Below, piece after piece: positions 7,590 to 18,400 of a DNA stretch of 54,923 nucleotides (position 1 is its first letter; each line of letters starts with the position of its first letter). The stretch spans positions 1-54,923 of the forward strand of contig CABPCP010000009.1 in NCBI GenBank assembly GCA_902406105.1. Direction: 5' to 3'. Under the pieces are notes generated by a model. The model was not told where the DNA came from, did not search any database, and saw only the letters and a list, made by a program, of their open reading frames with translations. The stretch comes from an uncultured Mordavella sp. (GTDB taxonomy: Bacteria > Bacillota > Clostridia > Lachnospirales > Lachnospiraceae). The translations under genes were made by a program, and so were the position numbers.

Positions 7590-7688
7590 TACATATTTCT
7601 CAAAATATTGCAAAAACTGATGCTGTCGGCTGTGGTCCGCATTAGGAGCGGCCGTCAGTGAAACTTGAAGTTCAGCGAGGTTGATGGG

Positions 7689-8657
7689 ATGATTGAGAAG
7701 TATAGTATCAGAACGGACTTGGCACTGGAACAAAAAGAAAGGTTCGAGTCGGATCATGTGGAAGTGCAGGGCGTGGTTTTGGAAGAGGATTACGATGAAG
7801 AGAGGGAAATCCGTATCACCAAAGTGAAGATCGAGACGGAAAATGGAGCGAAGGTGATGGGAAAACCAGTAGGAACCTATATTACGATGGAGGCGCCGGG
7901 AATGGCGGTGCCGGACGAGGACTATCACCGGGAGATTTCGGAGGAACTGGCCAAATTCCTGGAAGGATTCTTGAAAATGGAAAAGGAAGACTTCTCTGTA
8001 CTGGTGGTAGGGCTTGGGAACCGTATGGTAACGCCGGATGCGCTGGGCCCGTATGTGGTGGATCATCTGAATATTACCCGGCATATCGTGAAGGAATATG
8101 GGAAATACGCTATGGGAGAAGAAAGGGTACGCTTGGTGAGCGCTATCGTGCCTGGCGTTATGGGCCAGACGGGAATGGAGACGGTAGAGATCGTAAAAGG
8201 CGTGGTCCGGGAAACGAAACCGGACATGATCATTGCGATAGATGCGCTGGCGGCCAGAAGCTCCCGTCGACTGAACAGGACTATCCAGGTTACAGATACG
8301 GGGATCAATCCTGGATCCGGAGTAGGAAATCACCGCAGCGGCCTGACAAAAGAGACGGTGGGAGTTCCGGTGGTAGCGATCGGGATTCCTACGGTGGTGG
8401 ATGCGGCTACGATCGTAAACGATGCCATGGAGAACCTGATCGCGGCGCTGGAAACTTCGGAAGCTTTGAAGGGAGTAGGCGTTGTCCTTCAGGGATATAA
8501 TGCGGCGGAAAAATATGAATTGGTGCGGGAATTGATCTCTCCTCACCTGAACGGTCTCTTTGTCACCCCAAAGGATATTGACGATACTATCAATCGGATC
8601 AGCTATACCCTGTCTGAGGCTCTCAACCTGCTGTTCTCAAGAGAAGAACGCTTATGA
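7689..8657 (+). CDS. gpr: Germination protease GPR
   Basis: Cleaves the small acid-soluble proteins that coat spore DNA, at the onset of germination; made as a zymogen in the forespore. The N-terminus MIEKYSIRTDLALEQKERF contains the YSIRTDLA(xE) region typical of the propeptide. Later motifs VVGLGNRMVTPDALGP, IIAIDALAARSS and DTGINPGSGVGNHR are family signatures. ATG 7689 has GCGAGG eight bases upstream and gives 322 aa; a TTG at 7665 in frame is a weaker alternative. It is followed by spoIIP, as in Bacillus and many clostridia. The last six codons are part of a tandem array (see 8640-8712). Confidence 0.95.
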   Translation: MIEKYSIRTDLALEQKERFESDHVEVQGVVLEEDYDEEREIRITKVKIETENGAKVMGKPVGTYITMEAPGMAVPDEDYHREISEELAKFLEGFLKMEKEDFSVLVVGLGNRMVTPDALGPYVVDHLNITRHIVKEYGKYAMGEERVRLVSAIVPGVMGQTGMETVEIVKGVVRETKPDMIIAIDALAARSSRRLNRTIQVTDTGINPGSGVGNHRSGLTKETVGVPVVAIGIPTVVDAATIVNDAMENLIAALETSEALKGVGVVLQGYNAAEKYELVRELISPHLNGLFVTPKDIDDTINRISYTLSEALNLLFSREERL

Positions 8658-8712
8658 AAAGAGCAACGCTTATGAAGAGAGGAACGCTTATGAAAAGAGA
8701 AACCGCTTATGA
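8640..8712 (+). repeat. Four tandem copies of the last 18 bases of gpr, stop codon included
   Basis: Units at 8640-8657, 8658-8675, 8676-8693 and 8694-8712 follow the pattern AGAGARSAACGCTTATGA. The first three each encode (R/K)E(E/Q)RL-stop in the gpr frame. The fourth has one extra base (AACCGC) and leaves the frame. The array lies between gpr and the spoIIP promoter. Confidence 0.92.
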
Positions 8713-8780
8713 AGAGAGGAAGTTTATTGAAGTAAAAACGCGCATGCGCATGTGAGGCGGATTTTTCAAAAGGACATGCA

Positions 8781-8808
8781 CATATTTAAAATTCTGACAT
8801 CATATAGT
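8781..8808 (+). promoter_or_regulatory. Likely sigma-E promoter of spoIIP
   Basis: CATATTT (8781-8787), a 13-base spacer and CATATAGT (8801-8808) resemble the sigma-E consensus (ATATT, then CATACAAT). Mother-cell expression is what SpoIIP requires. A CCTGGC/GCCAGG inverted repeat follows at 8829-8856 in the leader. Confidence 0.6.
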
Positions 8809-8860
8809 GTTAAGACACAAATAAGAAACCTGGCCTTGGACTAAGATCACAGCCAGGCGT

Positions 8861-10060
8861 TTGAGCGGAGTGAAATGGTTGGACTTATTGAAAAAGAGGA
8901 TCAGTCAGATACTGATGGTCGTGATCCTGGGAATGTTGATCTTATATGCGGGATTTCACATAAATATCCATCTGCCGGAGGAAGCCAGAATGGAGCTGAA
9001 CAGGTTCCTTGGAAGCAAAGCGGAGGATACGTACCTGACTGGATTTGCTTACTGTAAGGACGGGTCGGGAGAAGCGCCTTCCCGCTGGGCGGCAGAGGCA
9101 GCGATGGAACTTGTGCCTCTTGGCAGTTATGTGGAAGGGAAAACCATGACCGATACCGCCATTGAAGATCAGGAGACTTACGAAATGATCCTGGCCCAGC
9201 AGGCCAATGATGAAAATGCGGTAGACGAGAATGGGAATCTGATCGGAGAAGAGGAAAAGGCTGATACCGCCCAGGCAGCGTCTTCCGCAATAGATACCTC
9301 CCTTGAGAAATTAAAGAATTTTGATTATCTCATTGGAAATTTTTATACTGTGGACGGAAGTACCGCAGTAGACCCGGAACAACTGAACGCGGAAATACTT
9401 CTCAGTAAAAATATGAAGATCGATACAAAAAGCGATGGCCCGAAGGTTTTGGTCTATCATACCCATTCCCAGGAAGCCTTCGCTGATTCCAAGAAAGGGG
9501 ATGAAAGCGCCTCCATTGTAGGAATGGGAGATTATCTGACGGAACTGCTGAACGATACGTATCATATCAGCACGATCCACCACAAAGGGGTCTACGATCT
9601 GATCGATGGACAGTTGGACCGGAGCCGTGCCTATGAGCTTGCGGAACCAAAGATCCAGAAGATCCTGGAAGAAAACCCGAGCATCGAGGTGGTCATCGAC
9701 CTGCACAGGGACGGAGTGGGGGAATCGACCCATCTGGTGACAGAAATCAATGGGAAGCCAACGGCTCAGATTATGTTCTTTAACGGAATGAGCCGGACCA
9801 AAGCAAACGGCAGTATTGACTACCTCAAGAACCCGTACATAGAAGACAATCTTGCCTTCTCTCTTCAGATGCAGCTCGCGGCAGCGGAGAAATATCCGGG
9901 GTTCACCCGGAGGATCTATCTGAAGAGCTACCGCTATAATATGCACCTGAAACCCAAAACCCTTCTGGTAGAAGCCGGAGCGCAGACCAACACGGTGGAA
10001 GAGATGCGAAATGCCATGGAAGTGCTGGCGGAAACACTAGATACAGTGCTGACACCATAA
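8861..10060 (+). CDS. spoIIP: Stage II sporulation protein P (peptidoglycan hydrolase)
   Basis: Endopeptidase and amidase that works with SpoIID and SpoIIM to thin septal peptidoglycan so the mother-cell membrane can engulf the forespore. One membrane segment lies at about residues 17-36 (ILMVVILGMLILYAGF), then a low-complexity linker. The catalytic domain starts near residue 190 with KVLVYHTHSQEAF (His motif) and continues with VVIDLHRDG and a C-terminal LLVEAGAQTNT, as in SpoIIP. The start is uncertain: TTG 8861 gives 399 aa; TTG 8879, eight bases after GGAG, gives 393 aa. Confidence 0.93.
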   Translation: MSGVKWLDLLKKRISQILMVVILGMLILYAGFHINIHLPEEARMELNRFLGSKAEDTYLTGFAYCKDGSGEAPSRWAAEAAMELVPLGSYVEGKTMTDTAIEDQETYEMILAQQANDENAVDENGNLIGEEEKADTAQAASSAIDTSLEKLKNFDYLIGNFYTVDGSTAVDPEQLNAEILLSKNMKIDTKSDGPKVLVYHTHSQEAFADSKKGDESASIVGMGDYLTELLNDTYHISTIHHKGVYDLIDGQLDRSRAYELAEPKIQKILEENPSIEVVIDLHRDGVGESTHLVTEINGKPTAQIMFFNGMSRTKANGSIDYLKNPYIEDNLAFSLQMQLAAAEKYPGFTRRIYLKSYRYNMHLKPKTLLVEAGAQTNTVEEMRNAMEVLAETLDTVLTP

Positions 10061-10067
10061 AAGGTGT

Positions 10068-10096
10068 TTGATTAATACCACATTTTGTGCTAATAT
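10068..10096 (+). promoter_or_regulatory. Promoter of the topoisomerase operon
   Basis: TTGATT (10068-10073), a 17-base spacer and TAATAT (10091-10096), directly after the spoIIP stop. It separates this operon from sporulation control. Confidence 0.5.
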
Positions 10097-10136
10097 AGTC
10101 ACGACATGGAAAAATGTAGGAAAGGATTTACAGACA

Positions 10137-12059
10137 ATGGCGAAGAAGAATACATATGATGCGGACAGTATTGCGATATTGGAAGGCCTGGAAGCGGTAC
10201 GGAAACGGCCGGGCATGTATATCGGAAGTGTGTCTACCAAAGGCCTGAACCATCTGATCTACGAGATCGTGGATAATTCTGTGGATGAACATTTGGCGGG
10301 ATACTGCAGCGAGATCCGAGTGACCCTAGAGCGGGACGGTTCAGCCACGGTCGCCGACAACGGACGGGGAGTTCCAGTGGATCTTCACGCAAAAGGCGTG
10401 TCCGCAGAGCGTGTCGTATATACCACTCTTCACGCGGGAGGAAAATTTGATGATTCTGTCTATAAGACCAGCGGCGGGCTTCACGGTGTGGGCTCATCGG
10501 TGGTCAACGCCTTGTCTGCTTACATGGACGTAGAGATCAGCCGGGACGGGTATGTCCACCATGACCGCTATGAGCGCGGCGTGCCGGTGATAGAATTGGA
10601 AGACGGGCTGCTTCCTAAGACCGGGAAGACCCGCAAGACAGGGACGAAGATCAATTTCCTGCCGGACGATACAATCTTTGAGAAGACCCGGTTCCGCGCG
10701 GAGGAAGTGAAAAGCCGGATGCATGAGACGGCCTATCTGAACCCGGAGCTTACGATCATCTTTGAAGATCTGCGGGGAGAGACGAAAGAACATATCGTCT
10801 ATCATGAGCCGGAGGGTATCCTTGGATTTATCCGGGATCTGAACTCCAAGAAAGAAACGGTCCATGAGCCGGTGTATTTTAAAGGAGAGGCGGAGGGCAT
10901 ACAGGTGGAAGTGGTCTTCCAGTATGTCAACGAGTTTCATGAAAATGTGCTGGGGTTCTGCAACAACATCTATAATGGAGAGGGAGGAACCCATCTGACC
11001 GGATTCAAGACTACCTTTACCACAGTGATCAACCAGTACGCCAGAGAATTGGGGATCCTGAAAGAGAAAGACGCTAACTTTACCGGCGCCGATGTAAGGA
11101 ACGGCATGACGGCTATCGTTTCGATCAAGCATCCAGACCCCCGGTTTGAGGGGCAGACGAAGACAAAGCTGGACAACCCGGATGCCTCCCGCGCGGTCAG
11201 CAAGGTGGCGGGAGACGAGATCGTGCGGTATTTTGACCGGAACCTGGAGAACTTAAAGAAAGTCATCGGCTGCGCGGAGAAAGCGGCCAAGATCCGGAAA
11301 ACAGAAGAGAAGGCGAAGACCAATCTTTTGACCAAACAGAAATATTCTTTTGACAGCAACGGGAAACTGGCAAACTGTGAGAGCCGGGATCCATCCAAAT
11401 GTGAGATCTTCATTGTGGAGGGAGATTCGGCGGGCGGTTCCGCCAAAACGGCCAGAGACCGGATGTATCAGGCCATCCTGCCGATCCGGGGGAAGATCCT
11501 GAACGTAGAGAAAGCCAGCATTGACAAGATCCTGGCCAACGCAGAGATCAAAACCATGATCAATGCTTTTGGCTGCGGATTTTCAGAAGGCTATGGCAAT
11601 GATTTCGATATCAGCAAGCTGCGCTATGACAAGATCATCATCATGGCAGATGCGGACGTGGATGGAGCGCATATCTCCACCCTGCTGCTGACGCTGTTTT
11701 ACCGGTTTATGCCGGAACTTATTTACGAAGGGCATGTGTATATCGCTATGCCGCCTCTGTATAAGGCTATGCCCAAGAAAGGGGAAGAAGAGTACCTGTA
11801 CGACGATAAGGCTCTGGAACATTACCGGAAGACCCATGACGGCCCATTTACCCTTCAAAGATACAAAGGTCTGGGAGAAATGGACGCCCAGCAGCTTTGG
11901 GAGACGACCCTGAACCCGGAGAGCCGGATGCTGAAACTGGTGGAGATCGAGGACGCCAGGATGGCCTCTGGTGTGACAGAGATGCTGATGGGCACAGAAG
12001 TGCCGCCCAGAAGGACATTTATTTATGAAAATGCGCTGGAAGCAGAGCTGGATGTCTAA
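10137..12059 (+). CDS. Type IIA DNA topoisomerase subunit B (ParE/GyrB)
   Basis: ATPase subunit of a topoisomerase that passes one DNA duplex through another. The 640-aa protein begins MAKKNTYDADSIAILEGLEAV and keeps VRKRPGMYIGS, the GHKL ATPase motifs (EIVDNSVDEH, DNGRGVPVD, GGLHGVGSSVVNAL), and the TOPRIM domain with FIVEGDSAGGSAK and DADVDGAH. The ATG at 10137 is preceded by AGGAAAGG; a frame extending upstream would start inside the -35 box. The pair with the 745-aa A subunit after spoIIP suggests topoisomerase IV (parE) rather than the gyrB normally found near dnaA, but this is not proven by sequence. Confidence 0.93.
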   Translation: MAKKNTYDADSIAILEGLEAVRKRPGMYIGSVSTKGLNHLIYEIVDNSVDEHLAGYCSEIRVTLERDGSATVADNGRGVPVDLHAKGVSAERVVYTTLHAGGKFDDSVYKTSGGLHGVGSSVVNALSAYMDVEISRDGYVHHDRYERGVPVIELEDGLLPKTGKTRKTGTKINFLPDDTIFEKTRFRAEEVKSRMHETAYLNPELTIIFEDLRGETKEHIVYHEPEGILGFIRDLNSKKETVHEPVYFKGEAEGIQVEVVFQYVNEFHENVLGFCNNIYNGEGGTHLTGFKTTFTTVINQYARELGILKEKDANFTGADVRNGMTAIVSIKHPDPRFEGQTKTKLDNPDASRAVSKVAGDEIVRYFDRNLENLKKVIGCAEKAAKIRKTEEKAKTNLLTKQKYSFDSNGKLANCESRDPSKCEIFIVEGDSAGGSAKTARDRMYQAILPIRGKILNVEKASIDKILANAEIKTMINAFGCGFSEGYGNDFDISKLRYDKIIIMADADVDGAHISTLLLTLFYRFMPELIYEGHVYIAMPPLYKAMPKKGEEEYLYDDKALEHYRKTHDGPFTLQRYKGLGEMDAQQLWETTLNPESRMLKLVEIEDARMASGVTEMLMGTEVPPRRTFIYENALEAELDV

Positions 12060-12074
12060 AGGAGAGAAAAGATT

Positions 12075-14312
12075 ATGCAGAATTCACAGATCATAAGAAC
12101 CGAGTATTCGGACGTGATGAAAAAATCCTATATCGATTATGCCATGAGCGTGATCGTTTCCAGAGCGCTTCCAGATGTGCGGGACGGCTTAAAGCCGGTC
12201 CAGAGAAGGACGCTCTATGATATGCATGAACTGGGGCTGAAAGCCGACCGGCCTTACCGGAAATGCGCCCGTATCGTGGGAGACACCATGGGTAAATATC
12301 ATCCCCATGGGGACAGCTCCATCTATGAAGCCTTGGTGGTGATGGCCCAGGATTTTAAGAAAGGGACGGTGCTGGTAGACGGCCACGGAAACTTTGGTTC
12401 CATTGAGGGCGACGGGGCGGCGGCAATGCGTTACACGGAAGCCCGGCTGGCCAAGATCACTCAGGAAGCCTACCTGCAGGATTTGGACAAAGATATTGTG
12501 AACTTTGTCCCTAATTTTGATGAGACGGAGAAAGAGCCGGAAGTACTTCCGGTGAGAGTCCCGAATCTTCTGGTCAACGGGGCGGAAGGCATCGCCGTAG
12601 GCATGGCCACGAGCATCCCAACCCACAACCTGGGAGAAGTGATCGACGGCGTGAAAGCCTATATGAAGAATAACGAGATCAGCACCAGGCAGCTGATGAA
12701 ATATATCAAGGGGCCGGATTTCCCCACCGGAGGGATCGTAGTAAACAAAGACGATCTGCTCCAGATCTACGAGACCGGGACAGGCAAGATCAAGCTGCGC
12801 GGCAAAGTGGAAGTAGAAGAATTAAAAGGCGGCCGCAGCCAGATCGTGATCTCAGAGATTCCTTATACCATGATCGGAACTGGCATCGGCAAGTTCCTAA
12901 ACGACGTCTATGGATTGGTGGAATCTAAGAAGACCAGCGATATCACCGACATTTCCAATCAGTCTTCCAAAGAAGGCATCCGCATTGTGATCGAACTGAA
13001 GCGGGGGGCAGACGCGGAAAATCTGATCAACATGCTCTATAAAAAGACCAGGCTTGAGGATACCTTCGGCGTAAATATGCTGGCGGTAGCAGACGGCCGG
13101 CCGGAGACCATGGGCTTAAAGAAGATCATCGAGCATCATGTGGACTTCCAGTTTGAACTGGCCACCCGGAAATACCAGACGCTTTTAGCGAAAGAAAAGG
13201 ATAAAAAAGAGATCCAGGAAGGATTGATCAAGGCCTGCGATGTGATCGACCTGATCATTGAGATCTTAAGGGGCAGCCAGTCGGTAAAAGATGCCAAGGC
13301 ATGTCTGACAAACGGCGTGACAGAGAATATTAAGTTCAAATCCAGCATCTCCAAGAAGATGGCGGCCATGCTCCGTTTTACTGAGCGCCAGGCCACAGCG
13401 ATCCTGGAAATGCGTCTCTACCGTCTGATCGGCCTGGAGATCGAAGCCTTGATGAAGGAACATGAGGAAACCCTGAAGAATATCGAACGCTATGAGGATA
13501 TCCTGAATAATTATGAGTCGATGGCGGATGTGATCATCCAGGACTTAGACCAGTTGAAAAAAGAATTCTCCTGGAAGCGGCGAACTCAGATTGAGAACGC
13601 CCAGGAAGCGGTGTTTGAAGAGAAGAAGATCGAGGAGCAGGAGGTTATCTTCCTGATGGACCGGTTTGGATACGCGAAAACCGTAGACCGGGCGACTTAT
13701 GAGAGAAATCGGGAGGCGGCGGACTCCGAGAACAAATACGTGATCAGCTGTCTGAATACAGGAAAGCTTTGCATTTTCACGGCGGATGGAAAGATGCATC
13801 AGGTCAAAGTGCTGGATCTTCCCTTTGGAAAGTTCCGGGATAAAGGCCAGCCTATAGACAATGTGAGCAACTATGACAGTACCCAGGAAGAGATCATCTA
13901 TATCTGCGATGCGGAACAGATGCGCTTTGCCCAGCTTTTGTTTGCCACCCGGATGGGAATGATCAAGAAGGTGTCAGGAACAGAATTCCAGGTGTCCAAA
14001 CGGACCATTGCCGCCACCAAGCTGCAGGCGGAGGATGCTGTGGTGAGCGTACAGGTAGTAAGCGACAGCCAGCAGGTAGTCCTTCGGACAAAAGAAGGAT
14101 ATTTTCTGCGGTTTGGGGCGGAAGAGGTGTCAGAGAAGAAGAAAGGCGCCGTGGGCGTGAGGGGCATCCGCTTAAAGAAAAAAGATGAACTGGAAGAGGT
14201 GTATCTGTTTGAGGAAGGAACAGAGACGAAAGTCCAGTTTGGAGACCGGGAGATCACGCTGAACCGCCTTAAGGCAGCGAAGCGGGATGGAACGGGAACG
14301 AAAGCGAGGTAG
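12075..14312 (+). CDS. Type IIA DNA topoisomerase subunit A (ParC/GyrA)
   Basis: DNA-cleaving subunit. The breakage domain contains the quinolone-resistance region ([14 protein letters not shown], then [13 protein letters not shown]) and the catalytic Tyr in AMRYTEARL, residue about 119. A coiled-coil segment spans roughly 430-490, and six-bladed beta-pinwheel repeats follow from about 510. The length of 745 aa is shorter than most GyrA proteins. The pinwheel shows only a degenerate GyrA-box-like sequence ([10 protein letters not shown] in place of QRRGGKG), which favours ParC or a weakly supercoiling enzyme. It starts 15 bases after the B subunit, with AAAGGAG upstream. Confidence 0.93.
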   Translation: MQNSQIIRTEYSDVMKKSYIDYAMSVIVSRALPDVRDGLKPVQRRTLYDMHELGLKADRPYRKCARIVGDTMGKYHPHGDSSIYEALVVMAQDFKKGTVLVDGHGNFGSIEGDGAAAMRYTEARLAKITQEAYLQDLDKDIVNFVPNFDETEKEPEVLPVRVPNLLVNGAEGIAVGMATSIPTHNLGEVIDGVKAYMKNNEISTRQLMKYIKGPDFPTGGIVVNKDDLLQIYETGTGKIKLRGKVEVEELKGGRSQIVISEIPYTMIGTGIGKFLNDVYGLVESKKTSDITDISNQSSKEGIRIVIELKRGADAENLINMLYKKTRLEDTFGVNMLAVADGRPETMGLKKIIEHHVDFQFELATRKYQTLLAKEKDKKEIQEGLIKACDVIDLIIEILRGSQSVKDAKACLTNGVTENIKFKSSISKKMAAMLRFTERQATAILEMRLYRLIGLEIEALMKEHEETLKNIERYEDILNNYESMADVIIQDLDQLKKEFSWKRRTQIENAQEAVFEEKKIEEQEVIFLMDRFGYAKTVDRATYERNREAADSENKYVISCLNTGKLCIFTADGKMHQVKVLDLPFGKFRDKGQPIDNVSNYDSTQEEIIYICDAEQMRFAQLLFATRMGMIKKVSGTEFQVSKRTIAATKLQAEDAVVSVQVVSDSQQVVLRTKEGYFLRFGAEEVSEKKKGAVGVRGIRLKKKDELEEVYLFEEGTETKVQFGDREITLNRLKAAKRDGTGTKAR

Positions 14313-14316
14313 GATC

Positions 14317-15210
14317 ATGATACAGGATATACAGCCATATCAATATGATAACACCTATCACCCGGCGCTGCCGCAAGCACAGGATTTCCTGCTGTGCTAT
14401 AAGGGAAACCGGACTTTGGTGAAACAAAATGGGGAGAAGATTGTTTTCCCGACTTTCCAGGATGTGGAAAAGGGGTGGGAAAAGGAGAGAGAGTCGCTGT
14501 ACCAGGGAGCGGTCTATCTGTTTTCCATCCGGCGTCCCGATGAGTCGGGGCAGAAGGGATCTGCTCCGGCAGAAATCCGGTTTTATCTTCATCCGGAAGT
14601 GGACGGCCGCAGACTAGAGGCGGACGGATTTGCCTGGGAAGACAATTGGCTGTTCCGGACAGCAAAACCCAAATATCTGCGATTTGCCGGCATTACCGGA
14701 TGGCAGTTGTTCCGCTGGTATGAGAGCCGTCGGTTCTGCGGCCGCTGCGGAGTCCCTATGGTGCGCGATGAGAAGGAACGGATGATGCGCTGCCCGGAAT
14801 GTGGATTGATGGAATTTCCCAAGATCTGCCCGGCGGTGATCATTGGCGTGACCCACGGCAATAAGATCCTGATGTCCAAATACGCGGGGAGAGATTTCAA
14901 AGAGTACGCTCTTTTGGCAGGCTTTTGCGAGGTGGGGGAAACCATTGAAGAGACGGTGAAGCGGGAAGTAATGGAGGAAGTGGGGCTGAAGGTGAAAAAT
15001 ATTACATACTTTAAGAGCCAGCCCTGGTCCTTTTCAGATACCTTGCTGATGGGATTCTTCTGCGAACTGGATGGGGATGGGACAATCTCCATAGACCAGG
15101 AAGAACTTTCCATGGCGGAATGGTTTGAGCGGGAGGATATGCCGGTGAAGGAAGAAGACTTAAGTTTGACCAATGCCATGATGATGGCGTTTAAAGAAGG
15201 GAAAATATAA
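14317..15210 (+). CDS. nudC: NudC-type Nudix hydrolase (NAD+ diphosphatase / RNA decapping)
   Basis: Hydrolyses NAD(H) to NMN(H) and AMP, and in some bacteria removes NAD caps from RNA. It is 297 aa. A zinc ribbon with four cysteines (CGRCG, then CPECG) lies at about 139-160. The Nudix box GFCEVGETIEETVKREVMEE with GL directly after it is complete, and SQPWSFSDTLLMGF matches the NudC-specific SQPWPFP(x)S motif. The start ATG 14317 follows GAGGTAGGA, which overlaps the end of the topoisomerase A gene; translational coupling is likely. Confidence 0.9.
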   Translation: MIQDIQPYQYDNTYHPALPQAQDFLLCYKGNRTLVKQNGEKIVFPTFQDVEKGWEKERESLYQGAVYLFSIRRPDESGQKGSAPAEIRFYLHPEVDGRRLEADGFAWEDNWLFRTAKPKYLRFAGITGWQLFRWYESRRFCGRCGVPMVRDEKERMMRCPECGLMEFPKICPAVIIGVTHGNKILMSKYAGRDFKEYALLAGFCEVGETIEETVKREVMEEVGLKVKNITYFKSQPWSFSDTLLMGFFCELDGDGTISIDQEELSMAEWFEREDMPVKEEDLSLTNAMMMAFKEGKI

Positions 15211-15226
15211 TGACAGGAGAAAAAAG

Positions 15227-15264
15227 AGTCTTGGCGATAAAGTCAAGACTTCTTTCATTTTTTT
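15227..15264 (+). terminator. Terminator after nudC
   Basis: A 7-bp stem AGTCTTG/CAAGACT with a 10-base loop, followed by a T-rich tract (TCTTTCATTTTTTT). It ends the topoisomerase-nudC operon. Confidence 0.7.
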
Positions 15265-15323
15265 GAAAAATATTGTTGTCTGGGATAAATTGTACGATCT
15301 TTAAAATGTCATATTTATCAAAC

Positions 15324-15352
15324 TTTACTATTCTTCGATTATTCTATATAAT
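15324..15352 (+). promoter_or_regulatory. Promoter of the surface protein gene
   Basis: TTTACT (15324-15329), a 17-base spacer and perfect TATAAT (15347-15352) in an A/T-rich stretch. Confidence 0.65.
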
Positions 15353-15408
15353 TAATATGTGTCAATATAAGAAAATTTTTTATGAATGAGGGAGTGGAAG
15401 GCACAGTT

Positions 15409-18400
15409 ATGAAGAAGTGGGTAAAAAAAGGAATTGCTTTGATTGTAATAGTTGCGCTATGTTCGGGGAACTTTGTGGAAATAGGAAAGGCCGCTCCGGG
15501 GGAAGAAATAGTGGACAACATTGAGGATAGGGAAAAAGAGAATGAAGTAGAAAGTGCGGAAAATGAAAAAACACAAGGAGATAAAAAGCAGGAGGTTGAG
15601 GATGAGATTTCTGATGAGCCGAGTAACACAGTAGAAGAAAAGAATTGTGAAAATAATTCTGAGTTGAAGGAGAACGTAGAAATTCCAAAACAAAGAAGTC
15701 GAGTCGCTACGGAGAATGAACCTTCGTTTTCTGGTGGAAGTGGGACGGAGAAAGATCCATATCTGATTTCATCAGAAAAAGATTTGTTAGCTTTTGCAGA
15801 TAGTGTAAATAGTCAAAAGGAAGAATATCTAACGGCAAATTTTGTGCTGACAGATGATATTTATTTGAATGATATCAAAAATTATGATAGTTGGACGCAG
15901 TCGGCTCCAGAAAATCAATGGCCAGGGGTGAAAAATTTTTTTGGAACGCTGGACGGACAACAACATACGATATATGGAATTTATATGAGTAGTTCTTCTG
16001 ATAAAGTGGGCTTTTTTAGTTCGATAGATGAAGATACTTTTGATGACGGGAAAATTACTATTAAAAATTTGCGACTAGAAAATTTATTTGTGAAAGGGAA
16101 TTCTTACGTAGGTGGGGTGATTGGATATACAGACTGCGAAACTGAAATAGTAAATTGTGAAGTGATGGGAACAGTTATAGGGACAAATGGGTATATAGGT
16201 GGAATAGGTGGATATTTTAGATCAGGCGGAAATAAAGGGTTGACTTTGACTTCTGTAACAAATAGAGCAAATGTTTCAGGAAAGAGCTATATAGGAGGAA
16301 TATGGGGATCGGCTTCTGTTGGAAATTCGATGGGGGCAAGTACATCTGGTAACGGTTCGGAAAAAATTACAATAAAAAAGTGTGACAACTATGGAAATAT
16401 TATAGGAGAAAGTTCTAATACAGGTGGAATCATAGGGTCTTTAAGTCGTGATTTAAATTGCAAAGGATTTGATCTTGAGAAATTGCAGAATTTCGGGAAT
16501 ATAAAAGGAGCCAATTCTACAGGTGGAGTCTGCGGTAGAGTTAGTGCCTTTTCTGGAGGTGATGTTTCCGATTCATTAAAAGAATTTTATAATTCAGGTG
16601 AAATTTCAGGTGAAAATTATGTAGGAGGAATAATTGGAGTAGGGGCCCCAGATACTGAGAATGTTTATTTTGATAATATGTATAATACAGGAAAAATAAG
16701 TGGGGCATCTGCGGTGGGCGGAGTTATAGGATGTAGTCAGCCTGCTTATTATGGAGAGTTATATGTTCGGTATTCCCATAATACAGGAGAGATAATTGCC
16801 TCCGGAAAATCGGCCGCTATAGTAGGGGGAATAGAAGTAAAAGCCTGGGTCGGAGGAACTACAATTGTAAAAAATTGCTATTATAAAGAAGGGACATCCT
16901 CACAAAATACTTATGGGACCGCTTCTAACGTATCAGAACTTTCTCCAGAAGAATTTCTGTTGGAATCTAGCTTTTCAGGCTTTGATTTTGAGAATGTCTG
17001 GAAGATGGGGGAAAAGTATCCCACTTTTATCTGGCAGGATGGAGAGGGTTCGGGAAATTCAGGGACCAGCGAGGAAGACCGTTTTATAATTGAAAAAGTA
17101 AAGGAGTACACCTCAGATGCGGTCTATGCACAGTGGGAAGAGATTAGCAATAGTGAAGCTTCTGAGGAAACAAAATTTCAGCGGTATACAGAGTTGTTTA
17201 ATCAGTACGGTTTTTTAGACGCAAAGGAAGGAATCCAGTATTTAAGTAAAACGACGAATGAGCGCTATGCTTATCTCACCTTAACTACGGATGAGACTTA
17301 CTGCGCTTACAATTTTTATGACTGGCTTCATAATACCGGAAAAGGAGCAGTTGCGAGAGGTCTTTTAATTGCGGATGGACTGATTTTTAATAATGAATTG
17401 AGTGACTGGACTGATCTTTCGACTTATATTGAGGGAGATTACCCTGGTGTGGTTAAATATCAGGATATGCTCTATGATTTTATGGATACGGCATCTTTCG
17501 ATGTGGAGAAAATGACATATATTTCTGATGTTAGTGCATTATCAGAAAAAGTAACCGATGCGGGAAAGGTGTATGCGGATAATCTGATTAGGAGACTGAA
17601 TAAGTGTACCAATCGTAATGAACTTTATGAGGCGCTAAAATCAAATGATGCAATAGGACTTTACAGCGATGTGAAAACACAGGGAAGTGATTTGAATACT
17701 TTCAAATTGTCGTTTACCTTGGATGAGACCTCTGGATTTGGAAAGTTTTCTAAGGCTATGGGGTATGCGACAAAAACATTGGATATTGTAGATATGTCAA
17801 TACAGCATGTGGAAGATATTATACAATTAGATAGTAAATTGCAGGTATATGAACAGTACCGGACATTTCTAAGTGAAGTGGAATTAGCAATAGACCTCCC
17901 TTTGGAAATGCGGTTGGCTGCAAAGAAAATTTTAAAGGATATGGAAGAAGGAGCCTGGGGAGAAATCTTAGATTTTGCAAGTGATCTTATAAACCAAACG
18001 TCCATAACATCCACAATTTCGGATACTATTTTGGAAACGGCTATTGGACAGACGGGTGCAGCAACTTTAAATGAATTTCTTTTAGTGCTTAAGATAGAAG
18101 CCTATTTTGTAAATCAGATTATGGATGTAGGAAAACTGGTGCAAGGAGTTGCATATGTAGAAGGTTACTCTACGTTATCTTCCCACTATAGGGAAAAGCT
18201 CGAAGAAAGCAAAAAGAATTTTTTGACTGATCAAAGTGCTGAAAATGCCTGGGATTTCTATGATAATTATTCTCTCTTGTATATGTTGCGTGTAAAAGGA
18301 GAAGAAGCCTATCTGAATATGTGTAAAATAGAAGGCCTGATTAATATTTTTACGGATTGTGGATACTCTGAGAAAGAGGAAGTTGTTAAGGAAACAATCC

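Noticed and set aside
7590..7688. Sigma-G promoter for gpr
   Set aside because: One is expected upstream of gpr, but I could not place both boxes at proper spacing with confidence.
7464..8546. 360-residue open frame on the - strand opposite gpr
   Set aside because: Antisense to a conserved sporulation gene and overlapping the rpsT promoter and leader; no motifs.
8640..8712. Tandem repeat as CRISPR or transposon end
   Set aside because: Units abut without spacers and are plainly duplications of the end of gpr.
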